A stretch of DNA of 64,000 bases from Acanthornis magna (Eukaryota > Chordata > Aves > Passeriformes > Acanthizidae). Below, one piece after another: positions 24,576-36,535 of the stretch. The notes under the pieces are model-generated. The model ran no database searches, was not told the origin of the DNA, and saw nothing but the letters and a program-made list of their open reading frames with translations. The stretch spans positions 62,001 through 126,000 of the forward strand of contig JAWUZG010000299.1 in NCBI GenBank assembly GCA_036785705.1. The letters run 5' to 3'. How positions within the stretch are numbered: position 1 is the first letter of the stretch; every line of letters starts with the position of its first letter. A program made the position numbers and the translations under genes.

Positions 24576-25779
24576 TCCTCCCTACAAATGTCTTGGATAC
24601 TCTGTACTAAAAATCTTCAGTTATTCAGGCTACCTAACCACCTGAGAGGAACCTTTGTTTACCAATCAGTTTTGTTTGGCAGAAACTTTTCGGGTTTTTC
24701 TCTTTTATGTTTTAAACTAAACAGGGTGAGCTCCACCCTGTCTCTCCCAGCACTGGCCATGAGGGAGAGTCAGGGCTCAGGAGGCTTTGTACCAACTGCA
24801 CTGACACACCCTTGCCTCGGGCAGCAGATGATGTGTTCAGTCTGTGCAGAGATTTTGCATTTCAAAGGAAAGCACTTCATGGTAATCAACCCTTGTGTTT
24901 GCTGCTGCTCACTTCGAGAGGGGAGTGTTATGAATACTTGTCATGTGGAATAAATATTACAGAAGATTAAATATTTTTTGCCACTTCGCAACACTTACTC
25001 TTTTCTTTGACCTTATAATGAGGTTTTATAAATCTCTAATGGGGTCTGATTCATGCTGATGCCAGCAGAGCTTCATAGGGTGACTTTGGTCCTCCACATG
25101 GAGCTCATTCCCAGCCAGAGGTCTGTGGTGGGGAAGCTTCTCCATCACTGTCAGAAGTCGGAGTGCTTATCCCAATCATCCCCTCACAGTAATTACACTG
25201 AGGATGGGGTTAATTTTTGATCCCTCTCTCATTTACTCCAAGACACATCGCATTAATGTACACACTGACACATGGAGATGGACCATTTATGAGGGGTGAT
25301 GGACTCCACTGCCATTAAGTTTTAATGCATCATTAATTTTCTAGGCAGATGTAAAACAAGACTGTGATATTCTGTTCTTCATTCCCAAGGTTGACTTAAA
25401 AGTCAGTGACCTCTCTTGATTGAGTGGTCATTAAAATAGTCTGAACTGTAGTCATTTTAATCTTCAGAGCATATAAAAATTAGGAGTTAAAAAAAATCAT
25501 GCAGGTTTTTGCCTAAGACTCTGGCTTATTAATTTCTGCATTAAAAGAATGCATAGACTTCTCTTCAAATGCACCTGAGAGAACCTTTTAGACCCCTCTG
25601 TTTCCTTTGTCCAGGGTGAAATTCTATCCAACATGATCGAATAATGCTGAAATCATTTCAGGAGCTTGATCTGCTCCTGAGGGTTTAAGCATATTTGATT
25701 CTTAGGGATTGAAGTTATGCTCCTCAGCTGAAATTCATGTGAAAGGAAGAAAGCAGAGGTGGAACAATAATTCATCCCT
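24576..25779. other. Non-coding DNA, no gene seen
   Basis: No repeat or gene recognised. A 121-codon frame overlapping the CR1 edge (24588-24953) has no domain signature. Confidence 0.45.
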
Positions 25780-25849
25780 AGAGGGGCAGGGGTTGCAAGG
25801 AGGTGCTCTTTGAGGCCCCTTCCAAGCCAAACTATTCCATGATTCCATG
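25780..25849 (+). mobile_element. CR1 LINE 3' tail fragment
   Basis: About 70 bases remain: GGAGGTGCTCTTTGAGGCCC, CTTCCAAGCCAAACTATTCC and ATGATTCCATG, the CR1 sense-strand terminus. Confidence 0.7.
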
Positions 25850-26220
25850 CTGATGTTCCCAGAGTTTTCCCAAGGAGGTGAGATATCTTCTGCTGGTGTA
25901 GATTTTGCTCTCTGGCCCATTCCCTGACGGATGGCATGGCTTCTGTCCTGGGACTGACAGCTGCTCGTGGGAAGGGAAAGCCCACACAACTCATTTATTG
26001 GGATGGTTGGATAGGGTTCACCTTCCGATAAGGAACCTGATGCCTTGAACAAGGTTTCCAGGTCACACCCTGCTCTATCACCACTGAGATTTTACTGTGG
26101 AATAAAAATTCCTCTACTTTTGCCACACTGTGTGTGTCCAAATTGACTTTTCCTGTTCTGTTTTCTCTAAACCATCAGGTAGGTTTGGTGTGAACACATG
26201 AACTTAACTTCTGCAGATAG

Positions 26221-26244
26221 ATTTTTTTTTTTTTTTTTTTTTTT
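26221..26244. repeat. Poly(T) run
   Basis: An uninterrupted T-run of about 23 bases. No coding or processed-pseudogene sequence was recognised next to it. Confidence 0.85.
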
Positions 26245-26387
26245 ATTAAATTAAAATAGAATCAGGTGTTTCTTGTTGGCAGATTTTGGGGATTTTTTGT
26301 GATTTTTAAAATTTGGTCTGGTCAGTTGTTGCCAGCTTGTTTGTGGGTTTTTGAGCAGTACTGGAATAAAATGCTGATTTTTGGAAA

Positions 26388-26524
26388 TGTCCAAGGCCAG
26401 GTTGGACATTGGGGCTTGGAGCAGCCTGGGACAGTGGAAGGTGTCCCTGCCCATGGCAGGGGTGGCACTGGATGGGCTTTAAGGTCCCTCCCACCCAAAC
26501 CATTCTATATCATTATGATGCTAT
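26388..26524 (+). mobile_element. CR1 LINE 3' fragment
   Basis: Sense CR1 terminus from GTCCAAGGCCAGGTTGGACA to CCCACCCAAACCATTCTAT, followed by a decayed terminal repeat. It shares the TTGGACATTGGGGCTTGG variant with the copy at 39455. Confidence 0.9.
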
Positions 26525-28487
26525 GTCATTGCTCCTCCTTGAGCCTCCTGTGAGTGACTTGGTCATCCAGGAAGTGAAAATTGAAATAATTTTCAGTGCT
26601 AAGCATGATCATTATGGTAGCCCTCAATATATAAAAATTATGAAATGCCTTATTGGACCTGGACAGGAATACAAGGGGGCACTTTGGAAGTGGGGGTGGT
26701 AGTTAAGAATGTATTATTTACCCAAATACCTACATAAAGAGCAAAAAGTAGTTCAGCTTTCACAACTGGAGGAGCATCCAAGCTCTTGCAGTAAGAAGAA
26801 ATAGATGCAAAGTGCTTTTTTAAATCTCCCCCGATATTCCAGGATTGTTATTTTACACAGACTAATGCAACAGAAAAATAAGCAGCAAAACAGCACCTCC
26901 TCTAACAGTGTTTTCAGAAACTTAATAAGAGGTCTCACTTTCTTATCCTAATCACGTTCACCAATTTAGTGTCTGTTCTTGTCCTGTTCCTGAAAAGCAT
27001 CACAATAATTTTTATCCCACAATTCCTATTGATTGCTGTCCTGTAGAAGTTGAATGTATCTGCACTACTTGTTTGGGTTTTGTTGTCAATAATCCATTTT
27101 TGTTTGTATTTTCTTTCAGTTCTGCTATAAAATTCAAGTCAGTCTTGTTCTGAAACACAGGGAACTCGAGAACAGGTTGCCCTGAGGACTGCATTGTATT
27201 CTAATAAGAAGTGTTACATCACTCTTACAAGCATCAGTTAATTGCCTTTGGACTTGTCCCAGGGAATGTTTCCCATGCAATTTCTAGTTGTACTTACTGG
27301 GAATTCTTTCTAAAATTACTGAGGTCTGAGCAGGCAGGTGCAGGTGAGAGGGGCTTTTGTGGACTGACCATGACCCCCCATTGCCCATCTCCCCTTGGGA
27401 GAGTTTAGGAAAGCGTGTGTGGTGGAAGGTGTTGTTTTAATCTGATTTTACTTTCCTTATCCAAACACATTTTCATTGGTGATCAATTCAATTAATTTTC
27501 CCCAAGCTGACTCTGTTTTGCTTGTGACTATAATTGGTAAGTGACCTCTCACTTTGTTTTTTTTAAGTCACTATCCATGAGGTTTTTCATCTCATTTTCT
27601 CCCCTGCCCTGTTGAGGAGGGAGAGCAGGAGAGCAGCTGGGTGGGCCCTGGCAGCCAGCCCAGGTCAACATCTTAATATGAATATATTTACATATTATAC
27701 CAATATTGGTGCGGGAAAAAGTACTGCTTTGGGATCAGCCTCCACAGAACACCAGTTTTTATGGCATTGTCAGGGCAGATGAAGGAGGGAGAATCTCCAG
27801 GGAGCAATTAGGGGAGCGTGAGAGTGCTGTAAACAGAACTTATTACTGCGCTGTTCTTTGCAATACTTTCACCTTTCAGGAGAACAAAATGATCCCGAAT
27901 TGCATCAGTTTGAGATTGCATGAAGGTTATCAGTCTAGGCAGGAAGATTTAACCACAGCATCCTGAGACTGCCCAAAACTTCCCCGGTTTAGGAAGTGCT
28001 GTGTGATTTCAGGGACTGCGGTTGGGGCTGGACAGGGAATCCCCAAAGGAGAAATATCAATTCCCAAGGATTGCTACCGGATCTTCACCCCAGCGCAGTG
28101 TTTGGTGAACTCAGAGGGGACAGAAGGAGCCACCTATGCATAAATGTTTATTTACATGTTAGATTACTAGTTTGAAAGCTTAAATTGAATTAATTTGGGT
28201 TGTTGATCTGTGAATAGAATAGAATGGTTTTGATATAAGGATTCTGTCTGTGGCCAGACCTTTTTCTGCATTTAAGTAAACACACATCTCCAGATGATTA
28301 ATTGCTCTGGATATAATGCTCTTGTTTCAATAATTATTACATTAGATAAATAAAAAGTTATCTTAATGTATAACACTCATTTGAAATTATGTAAAAAAAC
28401 ACAAAACCAAGCAGACATCAAATTTTGTAGTAGCTGCTAAATTTAGAATTTCAGTAATCATTAAGGAATTCATTTACTGAGCTGAGG
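26525..28487. other. AT-rich non-coding DNA
   Basis: No gene, RNA gene or repeat family recognised. Confidence 0.45.
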
Positions 28488-28568
28488 CACTGGCACAGGT
28501 TGTCTGGAGAAGATCTGGTCTAGTGGAAGGTTCCCTGCCCATGGCAGGGGTTGGAATTAGATGAGAAT
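28488..28568 (+). mobile_element. CR1 LINE fragment (internally deleted)
   Basis: A CR1 remnant joining GGCACTGGCACAGGTTG directly to TAGTGGAAGGTTCCCTGCCC and ATGGCAGGGGTTGGAATTAG, so the middle of the usual 3' region is missing. Confidence 0.7.
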
Positions 28569-29601
28569 AATTTTAACATGAAAAAAAATACAAAAGAGAA
28601 ATGCTTGTATAGGTGAGATGGCCATCCAAAATACTTGACGCTTAGCTCTGAAGCTCAGTAAAGAGTATTTCCTAACGGTTTACCAGTAAAATAAACTAAA
28701 ATTTGCTCCCTTAAATTTATTTTTTTAAAAAGTTGGAAATTTTAAGACTTGTTTTCCATGAACTGAAGGTCTGTTTCAGTCCATAAGTTCCTTGTGTAAT
28801 GACAAACCCTATGCAGACAAGAAAACTGCTTAAACAACGTGTTTATAACATGCAGCACATTACAGCACATTTTATGATTCATGTAGCTTAAATATGAATA
28901 TAAATTGATGATTTTCTTCTTTCTTGTGCTTGACTGGAAATGTAAGTATTTTTTGGTTGTGGTTTTTCTTTTTTCTTTAACAACCTACCAATGATTTTTC
29001 AGAGCAAAGAGCCTTTCTATGTCTTCTTGTAAATATGTAAATGCTCCCAGCTCATAAATATTAGCATTCGCCTTGGTTGAAGGATGTAAGTATGGCTTTG
29101 GGGAATTTGGAGGTGGGGGATGAGGAAAGGGAGGAAACTGTAATGAGGAAAATATGGTGCAAGAGTTTCAAGTTCAAAAGCTGAAACTTGATTTCTTGAA
29201 TTAAAATTCCTGGATGTTTCACTGCACTGTCAGCTCATCCCCATTTTTCAGGCTTACACTCAGTCTGGATTTGGGATTTCCAACTCACTGAGTTTGGGTT
29301 TGTTTGTTTAAGGTGGGAAAATCTAGAAATTCTGTAAATATGGAAATCCTCTGATTAGGTGTGTGTGCAGAAGGAAATTCTAAGTAGAATAAAAGCCCAA
29401 AAATGCCAGGGGGAAGTGGGAAGAGCCTGACTTGGCTGTGCTTCACCTGAGTGCAAAGACTGCTCCCAAACCCCTCTTTCTTCATGGAATGTGACATTTC
29501 TGTCTCCACACATGAGACTCTGGAAATACTGACTCCATTTTTAAATATGGGTCACCACAATTTGCTGAGTACCCACAAATATTGATATGTACTTATGTAG
29601 A
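28569..29601. other. AT-rich non-coding DNA
   Basis: Nothing recognised. Confidence 0.45.
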
Positions 29602-29745
29602 GCACAGAATCCCAGGATGGTTTGGGTTGGAAGGGACCTTAAAGCTCATCCCATTCCACCCCTTTCCGTGGGCAGGGACACTTCCCACTATTCCAAGTTG
29701 CTCATAGCTCCAACCAGCCTGGCCTGGAACAATTCCAGAGCCCCA
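29602..29745 (-). mobile_element. CR1 LINE 3' fragment
   Basis: Inverted CR1 end starting CACAGAATCCCAGGATGG and TTTGGGTTGGAAGGGACC and running to CAGCCTGGCCTGGAACAATTC. Confidence 0.88.
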
Positions 29746-30004
29746 AACAAGGTGAGTGCCCGAAAAAAGGAGAAAAAGAAAGTGGAAAAATTACCCTCTT
29801 TGCAATAAAGAATGCAACAGTGCACCACAGATAAATTAATTTGCCAGAAGAGTATGCATTTTTCCATAGATATTTAAGTGTTACACAGATGAGTTATTTT
29901 AGCATTGCATTGTCTTACTTACTTTAACGGATATGGTGAGGTTAATGTTATTTATACCTCTAACAAGCCCCAGATAAACTAAACTTAAACACTGTGGGCA
30001 CCAA

Positions 30005-30090
30005 AGTCCCTGCCCATGGCAGGGGGTGGAACGAGACCTTCTTTAAGGTCCCTTCCAACCCAAACCATTTTGGAATTCTAGGAATACCTG
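30005..30090 (+). mobile_element. CR1 LINE 3' tail fragment
   Basis: Sense CR1 terminus: GTCCCTGCCCATGGCAGGGG, TTTAAGGTCCCTTCCAACCC and AAACCATTTTGGAATTCTAG. Confidence 0.85.
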
Positions 30091-30511
30091 GCTTTGAAAG
30101 TGTCATTTACCAGGTCAGCCTGGAGACAGCCTCCAGGTAATTTGTTTTAGTGTGAAATACTTTATTAGGAAGACATTCCAAAGCGCTTGGAGAAATGTTA
30201 CAAATAACTTGTGTATGGCTGGTACAGACTTGCAATGGGAAATTGGACTAAAGGACCACTAACAGTCCCTAGAAGCTTTGTTTCCCGTGATTATAATTCT
30301 TTGTGATGGTCTTGGAAAACAAAACAAAGCAGTCCTACCTGGCTTGGGAGACCTTGGCTTGGTCCAGTGTCAGGTGGCACAGAAATTCCTGCTGCACAGA
30401 GCGATTTGTGGGCTTGTGTATCAAACAGAAAATCTGGTTTAACCTCTGCAGTAATTCACAAAGTGAAAAGCCTGAAAAGACTTCAAACACCAGCAAAAAT
30501 TGCCAGGGGGC

Positions 30512-30662
30512 TGTTGAATTTCCTGCCTTGGAGGTGCTCCAAGCTGGAGTGGGCAAAGCCCTGAGCAAGGTGACATCTGCTGGCCCTGTGCAGGGCAGGG
30601 GGAGGAACGGAGACTTCCAGAGGCTCTTTCCAACCTTTATCATCCGTGGGGCCGTGATTGGA
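30512..30662 (+). mobile_element. CR1 LINE 3' fragment (diverged)
   Basis: CR1-like sense sequence with CCTTGGAGGTGCTCCAAGC and AGGCTCTTTCCAACCTTTAT. It is part of an open 175-codon frame (30303-30830) that I regard as chance, because the CR1 portion is normally non-coding. Confidence 0.65.
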
Positions 30663-32855
30663 AAGGGCATGGGAAATTGGCCCTCGCTCCCTTCAGATTC
30701 CGATGGCAGAGGATGCAGAATCCCATGTGCTGCGAGGGACAGGGATAATATTGCTGCAATTATGGGTTTCCCTCCTCAGTCTGGAGCAAGAGTTCATGGG
30801 AACTTTGCCTCAAGGAACAGAACGTCTTAGGGAAGCATCCTGACCTTAAATATTTCAAAGAGGCTTTCCCGCTGTCTTATTAGGTATTAACTCGGTGAAC
30901 TATGATTTTCTTTAAAACTCTGTTTGTTAAACAATGACTTCTTGTTTGGTTGGTTTAGACATCCTAAAAAAAGCACTTTTTAATGAGACAAGGACCAGAG
31001 AGAATAACTCTTGATGGCTGAGATTTTTTTAATCATTTTTATACAATATAAAGATAAAAAATCAAACATGCTCTGTGGTCATGGATATCCAGGATTTCAT
31101 GACAGACACACTGGAAATACACTGCCATGACCAGGAGCAAAAGCGCAGGATCACTTACAAAATCAGGGAATCACAACCAGAGAATCATAACTAAAAGGTG
31201 TAGATGGCCTTGTATCAAAAACAACATCAGCCTTCTCGTCTGATTTTGAATGGCTTGACAGGAAAAATTGTTTAATCTATCCCTACAGGGAGAGTGAGAA
31301 TAGATAGTATTTAATGGGTAATTTTCAACTACAAGTGTAGGATTGGCTCACTTGAAGTTGAAATACCATCTACAAATACAATCTTTGCAGTGTAAAAAAA
31401 AGAGTGTTGGGAAAAATGACCCTTTAAAGAAACCACAGAAAACACTGGAAAAATCACTTTAGTGTAAGATATTTAAAGAATATATTCTATTCAGCTTTTC
31501 TGAAGGAAGACTGAAATATGAGTTAATCAGGAAGTCAAACCCTTTCCAATAACAGATATTTTAGAGAAAATAATTTAACAGAGAAAGTCACAGTGAAAAC
31601 CGGGGGAAATTCAGGGAAGACAGATTCAAACTGGAACTGTGCTGAGGATTTCAACAGGTTTAGAGATTTCATAAGAGCAAAAGTGATTTATAAATGAAAC
31701 CATCTATCAGGAAAAAGAGAAGAATAATGGGTATTTTTCATTTCAGTGTCTCCAGAATAAGTGTTTCAAGAGCATATGGTTCAGTGGAACACAGAATATT
31801 GGACTCAAAGAAATATTAAGTCAAAGTTAATGGTCTGCACTATTGGGAGAAAATTATTTCTCCCACCCTACAAATACACAGAGAGAACAATAAGCACTGC
31901 ATCCATCCCATGCAAGGAGTGGAAAGTCTTTCATATTTTCTGAAATGGAAGCAATTCCTGTTCCAGAAACTCTAAAGATATTGAAATAGTGAATAAATGT
32001 CAGGGGAAAGCAATGCCATTCTCTACTAAAATGCACAGGAAGAAATAATTTTGCTGCAAAACATGTGGAAATATTTTACACTTATGTTTTTCCCTCTCTC
32101 TAAAACATAATTTAACTGTCTGAAAGACAGATTCTTTCTGCTGTACTCAACAGGAAGAAATATTTTGGGTGGGTTTTGGTTTGGGGTTTCTTTTTTGTTG
32201 GTTTTTGGTTTTTGTTTTTTTGGGGAGGTTTTTTTGTGTTGTTGTGCATTCTGGAAACTAGTCTGAATTAACTTACTGAGGTCATTGCCTTTATCAGTCA
32301 GCAACTTTGAGATATGTCATTTATTGTGCTCACCACATTCTCCTTACAGAACACATCTGGGTGATAATTTAAAGAGCAAATGCATTCTCTACTGAAATAA
32401 TTTTAAACTGAGACAAAAAACACCCCCAAAAAGAAAACCTTCCTTTAATTCTTAAAATATGGTTACTTACAACTCTGTTTCTTCTCTCCCTTGGCATCTT
32501 CTTTGAAAGACAAGGATCAAGCAGCACTTCTAATGGAGCAGTTCTTTTAACAGGAATCCTTCAAGGATTAATGAAATAGCTCACCAATAAAGGATGGATT
32601 TCCCTCCCGAGCTGCACTTGCAGAATGTCATAAATCCCTCTGCAAAAAAGGTCTCTGAGTTATGGGGCTTTTGCACAAGTCCTCACTTGAGAGGTTTGAC
32701 ATTCAGATTCTGTTCTCTGCTGCTCCTCATCCCATTGTTTCACCTGATGGGGTAAGTGCAAGGTCACAATGACATCCATTCATAAACAGAAGTGTTCCCA
32801 CATCCAGGGGTCCCTGCACGTGACACTGGACCCTTGGGGGCTGCCTGATGTGAGG
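30663..32855. other. AT-rich non-coding DNA with a G/T-rich patch
   Basis: No gene recognised. 32166-32245 is a low-complexity G/T-rich patch (runs of GGTTTT and GTTTTT) that is open on the minus strand only because of its composition. Confidence 0.45.
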
Positions 32856-33400
32856 ATTCAGAATCAGAGAATCCCAGAATGGTTTGGGAAGGGGGAGGGA
32901 CCTTAAATCTCATCCAATCCTCCCCCCCTTGTCGTGGGCAGGGACACCTCCCACTGTCCCAGGCTGCTCCAAGCCCCAGTGTCCAACCTGGCCTTGGACA
33001 CTGCCAGGGATCCAGGGGCAGCCACAGCTTCCCTGGGCACCTGTGCCAGGGCCTGCCCACCCTCCCAGGGAGCAATTCCTTCCCAATGTCCCATCCAACC
33101 CTGCCCTCTGTCCATGTGAAGCCATTGCCCTTTCATGAACTGTCCCTCTCCAGCTCTCCTGGAGCCCCTTCAGACCCTGGAAGGAGCTGTGAGGTCTCCA
33201 CACAACCTTCTCTTGTCCAGGCTGAACATTTCCAGCTCTCCCAGCCTGGTTCCATGGGAAAGGAGGTCCCATTCCCTCAGCAGTTCCATGGCCTCCTCTG
33301 GACCTGCACCAACAGTTCCATGTCATCGTGTTGGGGACACCAGCAGTGGACACAGCACTGCGGGTGGGGTCTCAGCAGAGCAGAGAGAGAGGGAGAATCC
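32856..33400 (-). mobile_element. CR1 LINE 3' fragment, longest copy in window
   Basis: About 545 bp of inverted CR1. From the 3' end it carries the GTTTGGG..GGGACCTTAAA block and the CCACTGTCCCAGGCTGCTCC and CCTGGCCTTGGACACTGCC blocks. It then extends upstream past the usual truncation point into AGCTCTCCTGGAGCCCCTTC, GTCCAGGCTGAACATTTCCA and a stretch ending CAGCACTGCGGGTGGGGTC. The open frames over it (up to 180 codons) are not genes. Confidence 0.92.
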
Positions 33401-36384
33401 CCTCCCTCAAAAGATAAATAACCTCAAAGGTTACACCTCAGTGCTGTGTTTTGTTCTTAATGGAAAAAAAGGATTTTTTATCTTCAGGAAGGTGATTTTC
33501 TTTTCTTAAGAAGGAACAGGCCGCCAGCATTACAGGGGAATTACGAAATGAAATTGCCTTGGCAAAGGAGTGAAATATCCTGCCTGGAAAGCTGGACTGG
33601 TAAATAAACCAGCAGCTCTCTCCCCGTTATGCCACAAGGGTGGGAAATGTTTTCACCTATCCATGTTGATTGTTCATTACCTTTTTCTCATAGAAATGGG
33701 ATGGAATTATCCATCCTTTCAGAGCAGCTGTTCCAGTGAAGCTCCAGGTGTTGCCTGTACTCATTGCAATGCAATATAAGAGAAGAAACTTATTATTTTA
33801 ATAATAAAGAATATAATAGAAACATCCCCTACTATTGACATTATAAAAAACGGAATGATTCTCTCAACAATCTTAGATAATAATCTTTCAACAGCACTAT
33901 CATATATATCATCCCAAGAAATATTTTTGCCTTTACTAATAAAAAACCTGAGGCCTTTGCGCAGACAACAGGGTCTAAGGACTTTTCTGGGTTTTTTTTG
34001 ACAGAAAGTATTTTATATTTGCATTTTATCTTTATGACTGAAGGTATTTTGACTGAAAGTGTTTTGTATTTGTCAGGTTTGATAACAGTTGTTTAGCAAT
34101 CAGATGGCATTTTGGTGTAGTTTTACTTTAGTTTATAGAGATAAAAAGTAACTTTTCTGTGTGGATTGAATTGTCTTTGCCATCCAGAATAAAGAGTTGT
34201 GGGGAAGGTTTTGCTGACATGCTGATCCCGGGAGTCTCCCTGCAATCACAACAGTCAATCTGTGGTTGTTACAGGGATAAAACCTCACATCCTTCAGGTA
34301 AAACCCCTTTCAAAGGGAGCAGAAGAGAACAGCTGGATAACAGGGATCAAAGGAAGAGAAGGAGCAGACTGCAGGGAAAACGTGCCTCAAAATCCAAGTA
34401 GATCCCAGGAATGAGCAAGAAATTTCAACATCCTCCTCCTCCTGGCAAAGAGGAGGGAGATGCCATGAACATTCCACTCCTCCCACCAAGGCCTCGGGGT
34501 GCTGGTAGTTCCCCACAGCCCTGTGCAAAAAGCCATCCCTGAAGAGCTCTGAGGGATTCCAAATAGATGGTCCTAGGAGATGGATGGACCTGAAATATAG
34601 AATACAAACCTCAAATACAGCACCAGCACAGGGTTCATGGCCCTCTGATGAATCAGTGAGCTGATTCATGTGTTAATAGCAGTCTGTTTCATCAAATCCA
34701 GCTTCTCTGGCTTATATTTCTCTACAGGATTTTGTGCTACATCCATTGAATACAGTTCCTTTTTGTTCGGCTGGGGTTTTAAATCTCTGCTTGAGGAAGC
34801 TCCAGGATGGTTTGTAAATGGGAGCCACTGGTGAGCTGCAGCTTGGCGGTTAAACCTGAACAGCTCAACCCCAGGACTTCAGCAATAATCCATTTCTAAT
34901 TCTTCAATCCCCTGAAAGAAGCCAAGTAGTTAATTGCCTTCCTCCCTCTAACCTCATTGCCAATGGAAATCCACATCAGAGGGAGAATAGGAATATTGAC
35001 CTTTTCTTTTCAGTTAATACCAACGAATTATGACACATTCGGACCACTTAATCGATGTATTGCAGGTTAATTGCTCTCTGCAAGGACTAGGATGTGTTTT
35101 GCTGCAGGCAAAAATATTCAATAACTATTTAATTACTGAAATTGGGACACTTGCAGTTCCTGATGTGTCTGAGCTGAAACACAGCCCCCAGACCACGGGC
35201 AAGGAGAGCTGGACTCGGGAGAGGCCGGGTGCAGCAGTTACAGACCATTGGAGCACACAGGGCCATGATAAGGATTTAAACCATCTGACAAAAATGTGCC
35301 AAGCAAGGCCAGTGGAAACTTTGATTAGCTGATCTTTAAAGTTGTATCTTATTTCCTGCAGAATAAGTTCTAATCCTTATACTGTTTTGACATTTTTTCT
35401 AACGGGAACTGCATTTCTTTTGCTGACATGGTAATCCGGATTTCATTTAAAATTATCATTTATATTTGCTCATTGTTCCCTTTGCTGAATTTAATTAGAG
35501 TTTTGCCAGGATTGGCTGAAGGCTGTTTTGGGGAGGGAATTTGTAAGACAAGCTGTAGCATGCTGCAGAAATTATAACCCGGGGCTTTTTTAAATTAAAT
35601 GAAAGCAAAGGGTAAAAAATTAAAAGTATGCTGCAAAAGTATTAATCTTACTTCACACAGAGAAATTCATAAACTCAAACATTATGCAAGTCTTGTTGAA
35701 AGTTAGAGCAAAGCAGTGTAGTCTTATTATTGCTCCTGCATTGTTTTGTCCTTCAGCTATTTCACATTTAACTGAGCTTTTTGTGTCTGCAGAGAGGCTG
35801 GAATTACAAAACTACCAAACAAATAAAATATATGGCGGCAAAATATCTTTCTGCAGAAAAACCATTGCTAAGAATCTTCTGGAATTCACACTTGACTGAG
35901 CTGTTGACCTCCACAATAGAGGACAGCACAACACATTGCAAGAGAAACACTGATTTTTACAAGCACTTTTAACTGCAGAACAGATCTTTATTTGGGGTTT
36001 TATTTTTTCTCTGTTACTGCAACCTAGAATCCAGAGGCAGCACAGGAAGACAAAATCATCTGAATCAGTAAGTTTGCCATCCACCTGAGGTGCCTGACTA
36101 ATGGATCAGGTGAATTTGGAAATTTAAAGTAGACTGTCTTCAATACATTAGCTAAAATTTTGCTCTCACCAGCACAATTAAAAGGCAAATTCCCCCGTTT
36201 TTCTCAAAACCATTGAAAGTCAAAATCATCTAGGTCCTTTTCCACAATTGGGATGATGTGGTGAGCTTGGGGAGAAAAAGGCCTGTCTTGGCTGGGCAGG
36301 ACGGCCTGACCTGCAGAAATCCATCTCCCTATCGCTCACAGGATGTGAGAATTTCGGCAGATCCCACAGAAGTGAGGTTACGGT
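33401..36384. other. AT-rich non-coding DNA
   Basis: No gene or recognised repeat. Frames up to 119 codons (34310-34669, minus) lack domain signatures. Confidence 0.45.
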
Positions 36385-36535
36385 GCTGAGTCCTGGCACA
36401 CTGTGGGGCAGGAGGAGAGGGAATGGCCTCGAGCTGTGCCAGGGAAGGTTTAGGTTGGAAATCAGGAAAATGCACTCCCAGGAAGGCTGGTCCAGCACCA
36501 GGACAGGGTTTGGAATCTCCATCCCTGCCAGGGCT
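36385..36535 (+). mobile_element. CR1 LINE 3' fragment (diverged)
   Basis: Sense-strand CR1 remnant with GGGGCAGGAGGAGAGGGAAT, GGCCTCGAGCTGTGCCAGGG and AGGTTTAGGTTGGAAATCAG, followed by a rearranged end. Confidence 0.7.

Noticed and set aside
30303..30830. 175-codon frame as a possible gene
   Set aside because: Part of it is CR1 sequence, the rest has no domain, and no splice or homology evidence supports it.
32879..33421. 180-codon plus-strand frame
   Set aside because: It covers an inverted CR1 3' region, a GC-rich and stop-poor sequence. The same pseudo-peptides recur at every CR1 copy in the window.
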